DNA of 64,000 bases from assembly GCF_949628265.1 (NCBI RefSeq), contig NC_088787.1, positions 27,580,501 through 27,644,500 on the forward strand, read 5' to 3'. Shown here piece by piece: positions 34,534-46,335 of the stretch. The translations under genes and the position numbers were made by a program. Within the stretch, counting starts at the first letter, position 1. Each line of letters opens with the position of its first letter. The notes under the pieces were generated by a model, which made no database searches, was not told the origin of the DNA, and worked only from the letters and a program-made list of their open reading frames with translations. This stretch comes from Cloeon dipterum. Its lineage: Eukaryota; Arthropoda; Insecta; Ephemeroptera; Baetidae.

Positions 34534-37060
34534 TATGTATTTGTTTTGACATGTTTGCAAATGTTCGAACAGCAATAGATGTAATTACAACGTTGTATCG
34601 AAGATAAATGCAAATAAACACAATTCCAATTCCAAGACTGCTGGTGCTGCCATTATCTTTTTTAAGAGAAAGCAATTACAGCAAAGATAAAATAAATGAA
34701 ACAAAGTGAGTTTACATTGAATGTGTATTTTATAACGTTGTGAAGCAATAAAATTTAATTCGTTTTCATTAATTCACGTCTTGATTGTGTAGCAGAATAA
34801 GGAGTAAAATTTTCAAACAAGGCAAAGTATACCACAGTTTATTAAAAAAGTCGTGCTATATTTATAATTGGGCGGCAAAAATGATGAAAAAGTGCGACCG
34901 TTTAACAAAAGTTACATTAATTAGGAGATCAACCATTCTTTTTCTGATAAAAGCATACCTGTAAGGGAAACACTCGCGACCAAAAAATGTACAAAAATAA
35001 GTTTTACCACAGTTATGCAAAGTGCAATGGAGTGGGACATGTACCAGGGTGCATTTCTTCAATGGTGATAAGAAAACAACACAAAGAAAACAAGGTGGCT
35101 GTCAAATATCCACAATAAAAGATTACTTTTGGGAGGCTGTCGTCTTGGACGTTTGTAGTTTTGACACATGATCAGAGGCTTTTCAAATCTTCCTGCTTAA
35201 CGTTTTGGAGTGGAATGATTTGCCATCCGCACTAAAGGACTGCTCAGCGGCACAGTTTCCGTCCCTCTGCAAGGCGTATGTGACAGCAAGATTTTAGTGT
35301 GATTACTGTGATTTATTTATGATTTAACTAGTCTGGGCTCACTTCGGCTATGTCCTCCTGGACAAAGTCTTAGAAACTTGTTTTCCAGAAGTGTCGCCCT
35401 TTCTCACATGCTTTTCTTCTTTGTAAACTGACCTGTGATAACATGAATGTACTTTGACAAATTGTGAGAATAAACAGCTAAACAAACAAACGAAAATAGA
35501 TAACAAAAGACACAATAGTTTGTGCGTGAGTTGTTGAATGGAGGGGTCATATTGTAAGCAAGGGTAAAGCCAAATATTTCAAGACACATTTTTTAAAAGG
35601 GTTTGGTAACAAGCAGAAAATAAGTCATTAAAACAAACAAGCAAACACAATCTGTAGTCGTTTCACAGTGGCATGCGCATTATGTCATAATAAGTTTATT
35701 TATTCCTCTATTAACACCATGATGATGATTGTTGGCCACTGAAAAAGAAAGTCACTTCATTGACATAAACCGAGGAATTTGTAAGAAAAGTTACTCCCAA
35801 GGCTGTAGAGATAAATGAGTATAACTCCAGCAACAAAACTGATTTATGGCTATGCCTTGTCAACATGAAATGCCGTCGGCCTACTTTTTGTCTATGATCT
35901 ATTTACACTCAGGGAGATAGCCATGTTTAATAATCTAACTAACATGAAAATTTTAAGTTTATGACTCTTTTAATTTGAACAGTCTCTGTGTAGCTCTCAT
36001 TAAACAAATCAAAGAAATAAAATCAAATATTGTATTACAAGAAATTTTCTTTAGAAGTGTGAAATTATCAAGTTTTTTTATTAATCTTTAATCGGAAACA
36101 TATGGTTTTTAATACTCTATAGTCTTAAGTTTGTGCATAAATCTAATACTTGTGTATCTCACTCAAGAAAACTATTTATGTGGAGAGATTTTTAGTCTCT
36201 TATCAACAAAAACGGATCTGTTCCTTTTGCCGGCAGCTGAACTCTCTCAAGACTGTCATGACACAACAAGGCTACACGTTGATTACGCAAAGCTGGCGAA
36301 AAGCTGCAATAAAATCGGACGTGACAGCCGCGGCGAGTGCATTTAATGTGCTTTGTGCTCGGCAGATCGTTTTGCAAGACGACGTTCGTTAGCCGGCTAA
36401 TTAGAGCGTCACGGGCTCAAGCACTCCAAAGCTTTTCATTGTTGGCGACGGGGATGTCCAGCAGACACTGCACATATTGTTTGCATATTTCGCGCAAAAC
36501 GCTCCATCAAACCCGCCACTTTCTCTTTGCGCAACACTACAAATGTCAAGGGAAGAATGTATAGATTTAAAACTAAATACCAAAATTTATTTTTTTCATG
36601 GTAAAATGGCTGATGACTATTTAAGGGGTTTGTCGACAAATGTGTTTTGAAAAGTTTATTCTTTCATGATAGAGATAAATTAAATTTGTATAATATTGAT
36701 TTAATATTTTCTTACATATATAAAATCTTCGGGAATAGTTAGAAATTCTTTGTAACAATTTCATTTTATCCATACTAGCTAAACCATGCAACTATGTTCT
36801 ATAGGAGGAAGGGGACTAACAAAAAATGAACAACAATTATCAGAATTAAACGTCCAATTAACTAACTCTAAAATGATATGAGATGAAGCTTGTTTTTCCA
36901 AAAGTTTTATCATTACCGGAATTCGACCCAGTGATCCCAGTTATTCGCTTTAATATATCTGTCGCTTCGACAACGCCAAGCAACTTAGGGGATGGAAAGA
37001 TTTTTGTGAATTTATTCTGCACTTCCAAGCCAAATAAAATCACCAAGAAAAACTTCTCTC
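34534..37060. other. AT-rich gene-free interval
   Basis: No gene supported. A GC-richer patch at about 36,220-36,430 has overlapping ORFs on both strands (36131-36639) with no family features; it may be a regulatory island. Confidence 0.45.
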
Positions 37061-37500
37061 CCCTCTACGCAGATGCATTTTAACGTATAACCTTCAAACC
37101 TAATCTACAACCAACACTAATGGTTTCGTGGCGGATGCGAAGTTGAATACCCTTAAATTTTAAGATTGTGCTGAAATGCTGATAGCTTTATTAACTGAAA
37201 TCAGAAGTTAAATTTTCAGGGCCATGAATCAAAAGATTTTTTTAATTTGACTATCAAAAATTTAATGTCTCGTGATCAAGTGTATTGCAACTCATATATT
37301 TTAAATTTTAATGTTAAAAATAAATAAATCACAAGAAAATTAGAGGCTGATATTTGTGCAACACCTTTATTACAAGGTTTGTAAAATTAGAAAAAAGTTT
37401 AATATTTTATCTTGATTGATTTTGATTTTAAAATAGCAACATTGTGGATTTATTATTTAAAAATATAATCTCTTTAAATCACAATTTCTTAATTTGCAAA
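37061..37500 (+). repeat. Unclassified AT-rich dispersed repeat, copy 1
   Basis: The segment from CTCTACGCAGATGC... to TTTCAGGGCCATG (about 37,061-37,230) resembles 45,590-45,815 (shared cores TTTTAACGTA, CAACACTAATGGTTTCGTG and TTATTAACTGAAATCAG-like). The next part (about 37,410-37,500, GATTTTGATTTTAAAATAGC) resembles 40,030-40,130. It has no ORF and no clear termini. Confidence 0.45.
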
Positions 37501-37542
37501 GATCAAGAGATGCGCCATCTGTGCTATCGACAGAGCCTATTT

Positions 37543-37580
37543 TATAAAAGTCGACCGACTAAAACTTGCAAGTGGCAGTT
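37543..37580 (+). promoter_or_regulatory. Candidate core promoter: TATA box plus initiator
   Basis: TATAAAAG at 37543-37550, with an initiator-like GGCAGTT about 28-32 bases downstream (near 37574-37580), then a short leader of about 50 bases to an ATG at 37628. Spacing is right for an arthropod TATA promoter. Confidence 0.4.
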
Positions 37581-37627
37581 TCACTCGAAAAAGGGATGAA
37601 AAGAGAAACACCTGCCCAGTTGTCAAT

Positions 37628-37781
37628 ATGAGCGAATTCGACCCCGGCAAGAAATGCTGCGGCGGCGGCGGCATGAGGAAAAGCGGCGCAGACTGCGTGG
37701 AGTCTGCTGCTACTGTTTCTGCTTGGATTGCACGCTTTAACGCCGATCAGCTGCTGCTCGGGCGCCGACAGGAACAAAAAG
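37628..37781 (+). CDS. Candidate first coding exon, function unknown
   Basis: An ATG opens 51 codons ending at a GTAGGT donor (37782), phase 1. The peptide starts MSEFDPGKKCCGGGG, contains a Cys pair and poly-Gly, and ends FNADQLLLGRRQEQK. The frame stays open to 38119 past the donor, but composition changes there, so I take the later part as intron. The TATA box and initiator upstream support a real 5' exon. I recognise no family; later exons would lie beyond a long intron. Confidence 0.4.
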
Positions 37782-38520
37782 GTAGGTCGGTGATTCCTCT
37801 GCTCTCATTATATTTTAATCGTCTGTTTTTCCTCTTATCTCCCGACAGAGGCGGGGGTGGAAATGAGGTTTCGGAAATTAAAAAAGAGCTGCGCGTCGTA
37901 GACAACACCCCCGCTTTGATCGGACGCCGCCTGCTCGGTGAGATCAGCACTTTTGCCGCAATGCCGCTTTTTATTCGAACGTGTATGCATGGGAAAAATG
38001 CTTTGTTCGCGCGCGAGAGCAGCAACGCTCGTGTGGGGATCTCCGATTTGTCATACGTTGTTTTAGGACGATCAGGGCGGACACCGCGCCGGCCGGCAGA
38101 CTTTTTTGCCGCAAATTGAACACTGTCAGCGCACGAGATAGCAAAAGCTTGCCGAGATGCTGCGCTGGGAATCTCATTCGTATTTACCTCTGGGGACCGG
38201 GAAAATATTTCAATCTCACGGGAATTTTTCTGCTGACTTTTGTGCTTGGCTCGACCGTTTTTGTATTTACTGTAAAGGATGTGGATTAATTGAAAAGACG
38301 AAAGTTTTGGAAATCAGAAACTTTCCTCGCGATACTTGAAGAGCCTAATAATAAATTTGGAAACTTAAAATTTTCATATTAATTAGGAAAGCAACTTAAC
38401 ATTTCGGCCTACTTTTTAGCATTTTCCTGTGAGTCCTGCGACCCTTTGCAATCAGATTTTTTGAATTAAACGCTGAAGGCTTCTGTTTAAAATATTATTA
38501 AAGTAAAAATCTTATTTTTG
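37782..38520. other. Probable intron or intergenic DNA after the candidate exon
   Basis: GC-rich to about 38,180, then AT-rich. Overlapping ORFs on both strands (37747-38289) are best explained by GC content. Confidence 0.35.
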
Positions 38521-38788
38521 CAGTAAAGGTTTCAATTTGAATTCTGGGCCAGGGGAGTAAAAGAGGCTATGAAGAGCACGACATCCTTTCAGGCAAAGAA
38601 TTCCCTGCCGGAACGAAAAATAGAGAAAAATTCTCTTCTACCCTTAACGGCAGGCAATTGTCGAAGAGGTTTTAGCGACTCAGTTGGCCGGTTCCTGAAA
38701 GGGAGTCACGGGTTCTAATCCCGGTCCTGACCAACTTTCTGCAGTAAACAAAAATCTTTTTTTAAAGCTAAGAACAAAAATCGAGGAA
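38521..38788 (+). mobile_element. tRNA-cored repeat element, copy A
   Basis: This element of about 268 bases begins near AAAGGTTTCAATTTGAATTCTGG and ends near AAAAATCGAGGA. It carries a tRNA-like core with box A TAGCGACTCAGTTGG (38673-38687) and box B GGTTCTAATCC (38711-38721). An inverted copy lies at 41127-41414. In ordinary tRNA-derived SINEs the tRNA part is the 5' head, but here about 140 conserved bases precede it and about 60 follow. Confidence 0.65.
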
Positions 38789-39959
38789 GCATCGCATTTA
38801 AAAGGTCATATTAAATTTTTAAATAAGAAATCAACACTATTGTAATTTTCTGGTAAAGCAATTCTTAAATATTGCAGGTCCAGACGTAGAGAATTGATGA
38901 GCTAAATTAACTCTAAAGTCAATTTCGCAAGAAAAAAATTACTTCTTTTATTTGTTTATTTATTTCAGCCAAAATACAATCATATTTTCTTTCAACACTT
39001 CGGATACGCCTATGATTTGCATAAATTTGAAACAAATTTAATTTTTGTCTAATCACAAAGCCAGTTTCTAACAGGACAAACTCTATCAAATTTCTTAAAG
39101 ATTATTTACTTTTTTCCATTTAAAATTTACACTCTCTCTTGATTATATGTGAGTAAACCTTTAACAATAAGAGTGCATTAGAAAGACAGTGATATCTGTC
39201 AAGGGGAATATTGGTGTTTGTAAATGAATTTGTCTCAGACGGAAGCAGAACGACACGCGTGTATAGACTATGAAAAGGCGCAGGCAAATCTTGTTATCCG
39301 CTCGATGCTCGAGGCACCTTTTCAATTCATTAGCAGAAAAGCGCCAACTAATTGCGATTCCCTGCTCTAACATTCAGAGTAAAACGCGTTGAGCGATCGA
39401 TTTGCTGCATAAAATGGCCAGCAAGGAATCGCGATTGTCACACGAGTTATCGCGTATAAAGCGCCGTGAGATTTCTCTCCTTTTTTCACAGCGCACACAT
39501 TATGCGAGCGCCCGCGATTTTCACGACCGAAATCTCCATTCTCCCGCCGCGTGTTATGCCCCAAAGATGCGTGAACATTGTATATGAATGGTGTGCATAT
39601 GTATTCGTGCACGAAAGCATGTAATTAAGTCGGCCAGCCGGCTCAATAGCACTTCCGCCGCGCTCGAGACTAATTGATTTTACCCGCTGCACTCGTGACG
39701 GGCAAATGATGACACACGTTATAAAACGTCGGCCATTTCCACTTTATTTATCGTGGCATGTGCTGTGGATTTATTTTTCTTCCCCTAGCGTATCAATGGG
39801 GCTGTGAAATCGGCGGGGTGTAAATTTCAAGGCAATTTTACAGCGGCGGTATAAACTTATTATTGCTTCTTTATATCAGATGCATTATTTATTGCTTTTC
39901 GTTGAACATCTGGACTGACATCGCAGGACATGTTAAACGGAATAAAAATCAAATTAACT
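38789..39959. other. Gene-free interval with CpG-richer island
   Basis: About 39,240-39,760 is GC/CpG-richer with short overlapping ORFs on both strands. It resembles the other islands of the desert. No gene is supported. Confidence 0.4.
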
Positions 39960-40200
39960 AAATAATAGGGCCGAAGAAATTGTGCAATAAAATATAAAGT
40001 GGAAACCATTTGTGTATATTCTTAAAAGTTCAGGATTTTGATTTTAAAATAACAATAGTGTGGATTTTTTATTTAAATATGTAATGTTAACCTCTTAAAT
40101 TAAATGCGCTGCTTCCTCAATTTTTGTTCAAATTTATATCAAATGAGACCCTATCAATTTCTCGCAATGCAATTCTTAAATATTGCAGGTCCAATAAGAA
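39960..40200 (+). repeat. Unclassified AT-rich dispersed repeat, copy 2
   Basis: TTCTTAAAAGTTCAGGATTTTGATTTTAAAATAAC and following bases match parts of 37,410-37,500 and of 45,690-45,760. CAATTCTTAAATATTGCAGG near 40,171 recurs at about 38,861-38,880. Confidence 0.45.
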
Positions 40201-41126
40201 GGATAAAATTATCTATCGTCTGTTACAAATTGTTAAATTGATTTATTTCCATTTGGTTGAGGAGAGTCTTGATTATCTGAGTCTTTCATGGAATTTTGTG
40301 AGAGTCGTAGACAGGACTGAAAAAGTTTGATCTATTATAAACTTTTTGAACTTAAATATTTGATATTCCTCAGCGGAATTCATACTTTTATATTAACATT
40401 TCATTCATATATTTTCATATATTTTCGATATTGTAAATCTAGTAAGCAATGCTAGTAAAATTATAATTATAACATTCCATTTTAATTTAACTCATCATTT
40501 TGGAAATCCTTTTGGTCGCTAACTGTCAGTTTTAAACGGCGATGAAAGATAAACGTTTACCAAAGTTGTATATTCAACATACATCATGCGATCGTGTGTG
40601 CATCCATAGGGAATAAAATAATAATAATGGCCACCAGATGAATTAACGGTGGGCGGGCATCGAGATCGCTCCGCCCGCTGAATAAACAAACTTACGTCGC
40701 GGCTGCGGCAGCAGCACCCGCGGCCGGTTGAGATGAGAGGAGAGAGTTGCGCAAGTGTGTGGAGTGGACCAGCAAGTCATCAGAGCGTGCCGTTTTATTC
40801 CCGCGCAACCAAATAACTTTTGTATTTTTTACAGAACACACACACACAAAATTTTGTACGTGAACGAACTACTCAAGTATGCACAGAAAGAGATTTTATA
40901 AATTATTCTAAACCTTAAAATACTAATGATAGGCGGGTAAAGGTGATTTTTTTGAATGAAACAGAACCTCACACATTCTCGTATGAATTATTTTTCGGCC
41001 TTGAACCTGTTAAACAAAATTCACGCCGCATTATTTGCTGAAATAAATTTTGAAACACTCCGTTGGATTGTAGCATGGTCATAAAGAGGAGCAAAAGTAA
41101 CGGAATTCCCCTACAAAACGCTCTGC
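40201..41126. other. Gene-free interval
   Basis: AT-rich with a GC-richer patch at about 40,640-40,830 and a short (CA)n run at 40835-40847. No gene is supported. Confidence 0.4.
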
Positions 41127-41414
41127 GTCCTCGATTTTTGATCTTAGCTTTAAAAAAATATGTTTGTTTCCTGCAACAAGTCGGTCAGGACCGGGATTCG
41201 AACCGGTGATCCCTTTTCAGGAACCGGCCAACTGAGTCGCTTTAACTAACCCGACAATTGCCTGACGTTAAGGGTAGAAGAGAATTTTCCTCTATTCATC
41301 GTTGCTTCCAAGTCAGCAGGGAATTCCTTGGCTCAACGCGACTCAAAGGATATCTTGCGCATCATAGCCTCTTTTTCTCCCCTGCCCCAGAATTCAAATT
41401 GAAACCTTTACCGC
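41127..41414 (-). mobile_element. tRNA-cored repeat element, copy B (inverted)
   Basis: Reverse-complement partner of 38521-38788, about 288 bases. On the minus strand, box A reads AGCGACTCAGTTGG (41228-41241) and box B the canonical GGTTCGAATCC (41194-41204). The T arm ACCGG/CCGGT pairs fully, and the outer GTCGG/CCGAC pair gives an acceptor-like stem. It is better preserved than copy A, but the D-to-T region is irregular, so I do not call it a functional tRNA gene. Confidence 0.7.
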
Positions 41415-41906
41415 CACCTATGATTTTTCCTTTATAATAAATAAATAAATTAAATGAAAAAATTTATCAAGACCACAGCATTTAATTAAAATAGAAATTT
41501 GTATCAAAATAAATTTCATTTGGTCTAAACACATCCTGGCCCTGCAATTATCAATGTGGAATAGACTACAACGCCTTGCAATTCCATATTGATAATTGCA
41601 AGGCGTTGGAGTCTATTCTCGCACTTTTCTCTTATTGCGCTGCACACTGCACTATTCATGCAATTACAACTTCAGTCGAAATACGCGCGACGCGATTTCC
41701 GTAAAAAAAATAAAGGAGCAGGGTAATCACAAATATGATTTAAATAAATCGCGTATATAGCTTATGCAGTGCTGCTGGCCATTCAAAAATGATTTTTGGT
41801 GATATTGTATACTGATGCCCGGTGTGTTAAATATATTTTAGCACTATATATTTTCCCAAATTTATCCTGAAAGGCAACAAGGGTAGCTTTTGAAGTTGTT
41901 TCTTCT
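41415..41906. other. AT-rich spacer with a strong hairpin
   Basis: Holds the inverted repeat at 41544-41618 listed separately; otherwise nothing is supported. Confidence 0.45.
41544..41618. repeat. Nested short inverted repeat (hairpin)
   Basis: Arms at 41559-41583 and 41594-41618 (core ACGCCTTGCAATT against AATTGCAAGGCGT) pair 24 of 25 bases around a 10-base loop. An overlapping pair (41544-41559 with 41584-41599) can form a competing stem. Confidence 0.85.
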
Positions 41907-42322
41907 GTGATTATTTTTTACAGATATATATTTCGTTTATTCAGAAATATAAGAGGTTTCAGCAATCCACGCTACGCTGCCCCGCAGCCGACAAATTTTG
42001 GGTCGCGTATAGGTAGCCGCCAGCCGCCGGTGAAAAAGAGTCAAAAATTAAAAAGTGCAGGAGAAATAAATGTCTTCTGGTCCTATCTCACCAACTATAT
42101 AGCTTATTATGTGACTAATTTGCGTAATCGGCTGATATGCGCAATTCCCTTAAGACTAAAAACTTTGTAAGTATTGAAGTGCCCGAAAGCTGTGCTTTCA
42201 GGTTTACAACTAACCGCCTGTGGAACAAACTACCACCGAATCTGTGTCTCAACGAAAACTTATTGAATGCTGTTAAAAAATCTTTAAAGTTCTCAAGAGA
42301 TATTGAACCACCTCTCTTTTAA
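41907..42322 (+). mobile_element. Decayed non-LTR retrotransposon 3' end
   Basis: Two overlapping frames carry typical post-RT signals: TNFGSRIGSR in the first (41907-42170), and FRFTTNRLWNKLPPNLC followed by AVKKSLKFS in the second (42137-42322). The RLWNxLPP...LKxxL pattern is the familiar C-terminal end of CR1/Jockey/L2-type ORF2 proteins. The frame change makes it a dead fragment. It is not obviously the same family as 34124-34533. Confidence 0.5.
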
Positions 42323-45300
42323 TTAACAATTATATTGTTAAAACTGAATTTAATTGTCTGGATTAGGCAATGTATGGGGCAAAAATAGCTCTGCCTCCAT
42401 AAATTTTATTGTAAAAACACACTTTGGAAATAAGCAAAAATATATTTCCCACGCTATATAGTCGATCAAACTATGTAACTAAATGCCCATGCATCTAAAA
42501 TAAAAAAAAAATCTTTAAAGGCTACTTCCACTTAAGAGTATGAATCATCCAAGAAATCTGATATTGAGTAGCGTGATGCCAATTACAGAGAAATGTGACG
42601 AAAAAATGATATGCCGGGTGTCTGGACACCTGCGCCGTCCGGAATTTTCGGGGGCGGATGGACGGACTGAGGTCCATTTGAAAAATCAGTTAATGGTGCG
42701 TGCACGCAGACACGAAGGGCGTATCAGATCGGTGGAGAGTAATTTTCCACTGGCAGCGCGCACAAATTTGAGGGAAAAAGCTGGGCGTTTGTTTGTCTAT
42801 TTCGAGAGACCTCCCACTCGGTTGAGATGTGCTGTTAAAAACAACAAAAAATTGATGGGGCGGCGCACGCTTATTTTCTAATTAACCACGCGACGCGTTA
42901 TCACTTTATAATTAGCCGGAAAGGTGGTTTTCGCTGCAGTGCCGAGGCGATGTGTCTGTGTTTGTTTTTTATAAATAAATCCCTTCCCGTGCCCAAATTA
43001 AAATTTAAATTCATCATCATGTGGACGATGACGCCGCTGTAAAACGGTTCGTTTTTATTTTTTGCAACTCAAGCGATTCTCGGAAGTTGCCCCGCCACCA
43101 GAGAGAATGTATAAACGCGTCGCCCGCGTGTGTGTTTATTTGCATTTAGCACTCGATGAGTCGCTCGCTCGAGGTATATCACACGGAAAATTAACTTGAT
43201 TTGCCGCGTGTTAAACGGAGCGTCAAGTTGTTAATTTCGACCGACACGCGGAAGCAAAATCAGAGCAACAGAGAAAATAAACAGCAAAGACTTTTCGCCA
43301 AATATTTTGTCATTCATCGATTATTCAGTTAACATTATTATATTTTTATTACAAAATGGAATACTTTATTATTATATTTTTTGTGTGTGTCAAGATGTGT
43401 TTGCTGAATTTCTAGTTATTTTTCCCTTCTTTTTTCATCATTTCATTATTCATATTTTTTTAGTTATTTTCCCCTTAATATGTTCAACGATTTGTTGGGC
43501 CTAAACACATCACAACTTTTATAGTGGATCTGTTACAAAAAAAAAATCGTGAAGCATATAATTCCTTTCTTTTCCTATATGATGTCTAAAAATTATGGGA
43601 AAGAATTTTCCTAATAGAGTTCCGTTTAAATTTCCGAGAAAATCCACTCCAAAGTTTGAGATTGAATCAAGTGGCAAACACTCTTATGTCTTACGATTGC
43701 CACTGTATTTTCAGTTTCTTTTGAATGATTTAAATTAAATTAGCCTGAAATGAGCCTATATATACTCACAGTTTATGACACTTTTTGGGGAAACTGTTTT
43801 TTTTTTTAATAAAATCAGGTATCAGGTAGGGAGACAGTCCTACAAAAGCATAAGAACTTTTCATAGCAAATGTTCTAAAAAATTCACTGAGCTGCTTGGG
43901 CCAATTTTGGCTGCAACTGAAACCTAAGGGATATGAGTTCATGCATTGACAACAAGGATTTCCAGGCTTTTGCAGTGTCAATGCGCTATTTAATACATAA
44001 TATTTCACCATAAAAGACAGATTTTTCTGCATCCCTTAGTAATAGCTTTTTGTATGCGCAGGCACGCGACTTTTAAGAATGAAGGAGTGGTTTCTATTGG
44101 TTTCTTGATAACATTTATTAAAAGAAATTCATTTTATTAACTTTCTCTCCAAGTTAAATTATTTATACGAGCTTAATTATGAATGGGAATAAACGAATGA
44201 TGGCAACTGCCGTTGAAAATGACGCTTAAGCTGACAGATGTGCGCACACACACGAAGTTTGAAATTCCGATTTTCCAGCAGCACCAGCAGCCCGTGTGTG
44301 TGTTGAGGCTCGATTAACGCCAATGAAGCAACCCTTTGTGCACCACCGCAGACTCTCATTTTTCATCGAGTGGCAAACAAACGATCCGCTCTCGCGCGGT
44401 CCATCTCATTTAAATGAGCCTGCTTTTAATTAAACCCCCATGCCGCAGCAGTGCAGTTCGTTCTCTTCTCGAGAGAGCAGGAGATGAAAATAAAAAAAAC
44501 AGTCGTCGGCGGCGGGCTCCCGCGCGTACACAATCAAAAATGAAATAATAACAACACACTCATGCCATAATGAAAGCTGCTTCTTATATAATTCAGTCAT
44601 CATCATCCTTGGGCGAGAGTTGATTATTTATTTTCCTTTTCGCTCTTTGCCTGAGATTGCCTCGCTGCTTTTTCATTCTCCTGCTTATTCTTCAGCAACA
44701 TTTTAATGAAGAAATCCGGCAGGCGTGATGGAGCTCCCGAGAGAGCTCATTTCCGAGTTAATTTGTACTTTTCGTGAAATCTTCCCACGCCGAAAAACGC
44801 TGAAAACCAACACATTCTTTATTTTTGCATCGCTTTGTACCAATCCTTCGCCTGGGACACGTCTCAAAATTAAGTTATTCGCAAAATTTTCAATTTTTAC
44901 CCAGAAGTGCCTTTCAGAGGTATGAGAAATGTAATTTAACAAATATTTCCGTATTCTATATCCCGAAAAAATGTGAACAGGTAAATTTACATAAAATCAA
45001 AATGTTATCCTCTCAGCGGTGTAATTGGGACCCTGTAAGCTCCATAGCCCCCGGGAAGCGCTAAGCAGAAGTTAAAAAAATACACGTTGCAGGCAGCAAC
45101 TTGAACTGTATAATTCTCTCTTTTGTATTGTTTGTGAGTGAAATAAAGAAGCCAATTGTGCTGTGAAAATTTCTTACTTTGGAAAAGTATGTGTGGTCGT
45201 GTTTATTCATTCGGATTTTATTTAACAAAACATTTTGCTCTCTGGAGACTTCCTTCAGCAGCGACAATGACATTCCGGGGCATATGTAATGACAATGACA

Positions 45301-45589
45301 TGACATTTTACCGTTTTTTCATTTTTTCTTCCATGTGTTTCCCTCCCCCTGTGAAAGTTTTCCTCCCACATAATATGAAACCACTCTTTGTAGCATAAAA
45401 AACATGCTGGAAAAAAGCAAGTAACCTGTTGCATTCGTCTCCTCGCAAATCAGAATGGACTCAAAATAGCAACGTAATTTATAGAATCCAAAATGTATAG
45501 GCATCAAGTTTTGCAATCGATCCCCAAACAACGTTTAGATCAACGGATTGCAAGTGCGTGCAGTGCATCCGCAAAACATCATGACAAAG
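42323..45589. other. Gene-free interval with several CpG-richer islands
   Basis: Islands at about 42,550-43,270 and 44,180-44,530 alternate with AT-rich DNA. The ORF at 42540-42881 (+, 113 codons) has an ATG but no family features and sits in a GC-rich island, so I leave it uncalled. Opposing ORFs cover most of the other open frames. Confidence 0.4.
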
Positions 45590-45815
45590 CTCTCTCCCCT
45601 AGCTCTCCATCAGATAAATTTTAACGTAACCTAAAAACCTAACTACAATCAACAATGTTAATATGGTTTCGTGACAATAATATGGCCGAATCAATTGAGC
45701 AATGAAATACTATAGTACTAAAGTTAAAACCGTATTCTTAAAAATTCAAGATTGTGTTTCGTTGAAATGATAGCATTATTTATCGAAGTCAGTGCGGTTG
45801 AATTTTCACGGCAAC
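45590..45815 (+). repeat. Unclassified AT-rich dispersed repeat, copy 3
   Basis: CTCTCCATCAGATAAATTTTAACGTAACC to TTGAATTTTCACGG matches 37,061-37,230 along its length with small gaps, and its middle (ATTCTTAAAAATTCAAGATT) matches the start of 39,960-40,200. No ORF. Confidence 0.45.
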
Positions 45816-46134
45816 AAAACGAAATTTGTAATGGTTCTCTTATTTTACAACTTTTTCATCAACCCCTGAACCCAATTTTGACGACAACCTGGAATAACAC
45901 GGAAGAAGAACTTATAAAATAATTATTAAAAAGATAATTATGGTGGTTTTTTAATAGAGATGGTAAGAAATGTAAATTAAAATTTTTGGCCCGCCAGAAA
46001 GGGTAAGGCTAAAACTTGTTCAGACCAAAAAGTAAATAAATTGAGGAAAATCCGAAAAATAAATTCACCCTCTACAATTTTACCTATTGAGTAATACTTA
46101 AATTAAATGAAATATTAATTTTGAATTAAATTAC

Positions 46135-46335
46135 CGGACATGCGTGTAGATTTTCTAAAAGGATCTTCGCCAAGCATCTCGCAGGAGAGATTCCCAATAG
46201 CAGCAACACCTTTCTATCGTCGACTTTAATTAATTCCCTGCGTACTTTGCCGGTGGAGATATCGGACAGCATTCCCACGACTTCAGAGGCGAGATGGACA
46301 GAATCACTTTCACTGCCGCGCGATCTCGCAGTCAT
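46135..46335 (-). CDS. Candidate first coding exon (minus strand), function unknown
   Basis: An ATG in a good context (GGAAAATGACT on the minus strand) opens 67 codons that end in phase 0 at a GTAATT donor; without splicing the frame stops two codons later. The peptide has a polar start (MTARSRGSESDS), then HLASEVVGMLSDIS, KVRRELIKVDDRK, a hydrophobic VLLLLGIS and ARCLAKILLENL. Regular amphipathic spacing and balanced codon use look coding. No partner exon is identified towards lower coordinates, and I recognise no family. Confidence 0.4.

Noticed and set aside
37782..38119. Continuation of the 37,628 ORF past its donor
   Set aside because: Composition changes at the GTAGGT donor and it reads as intron.
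38660..38735. Functional tRNA gene
   Set aside because: Boxes A and B are present, but the acceptor and D regions are irregular and the sequence is part of a repeated element.
42540..42881. 113-codon plus ORF
   Set aside because: Has an ATG, but no family features, splice support or promoter; it sits in a GC-rich island.
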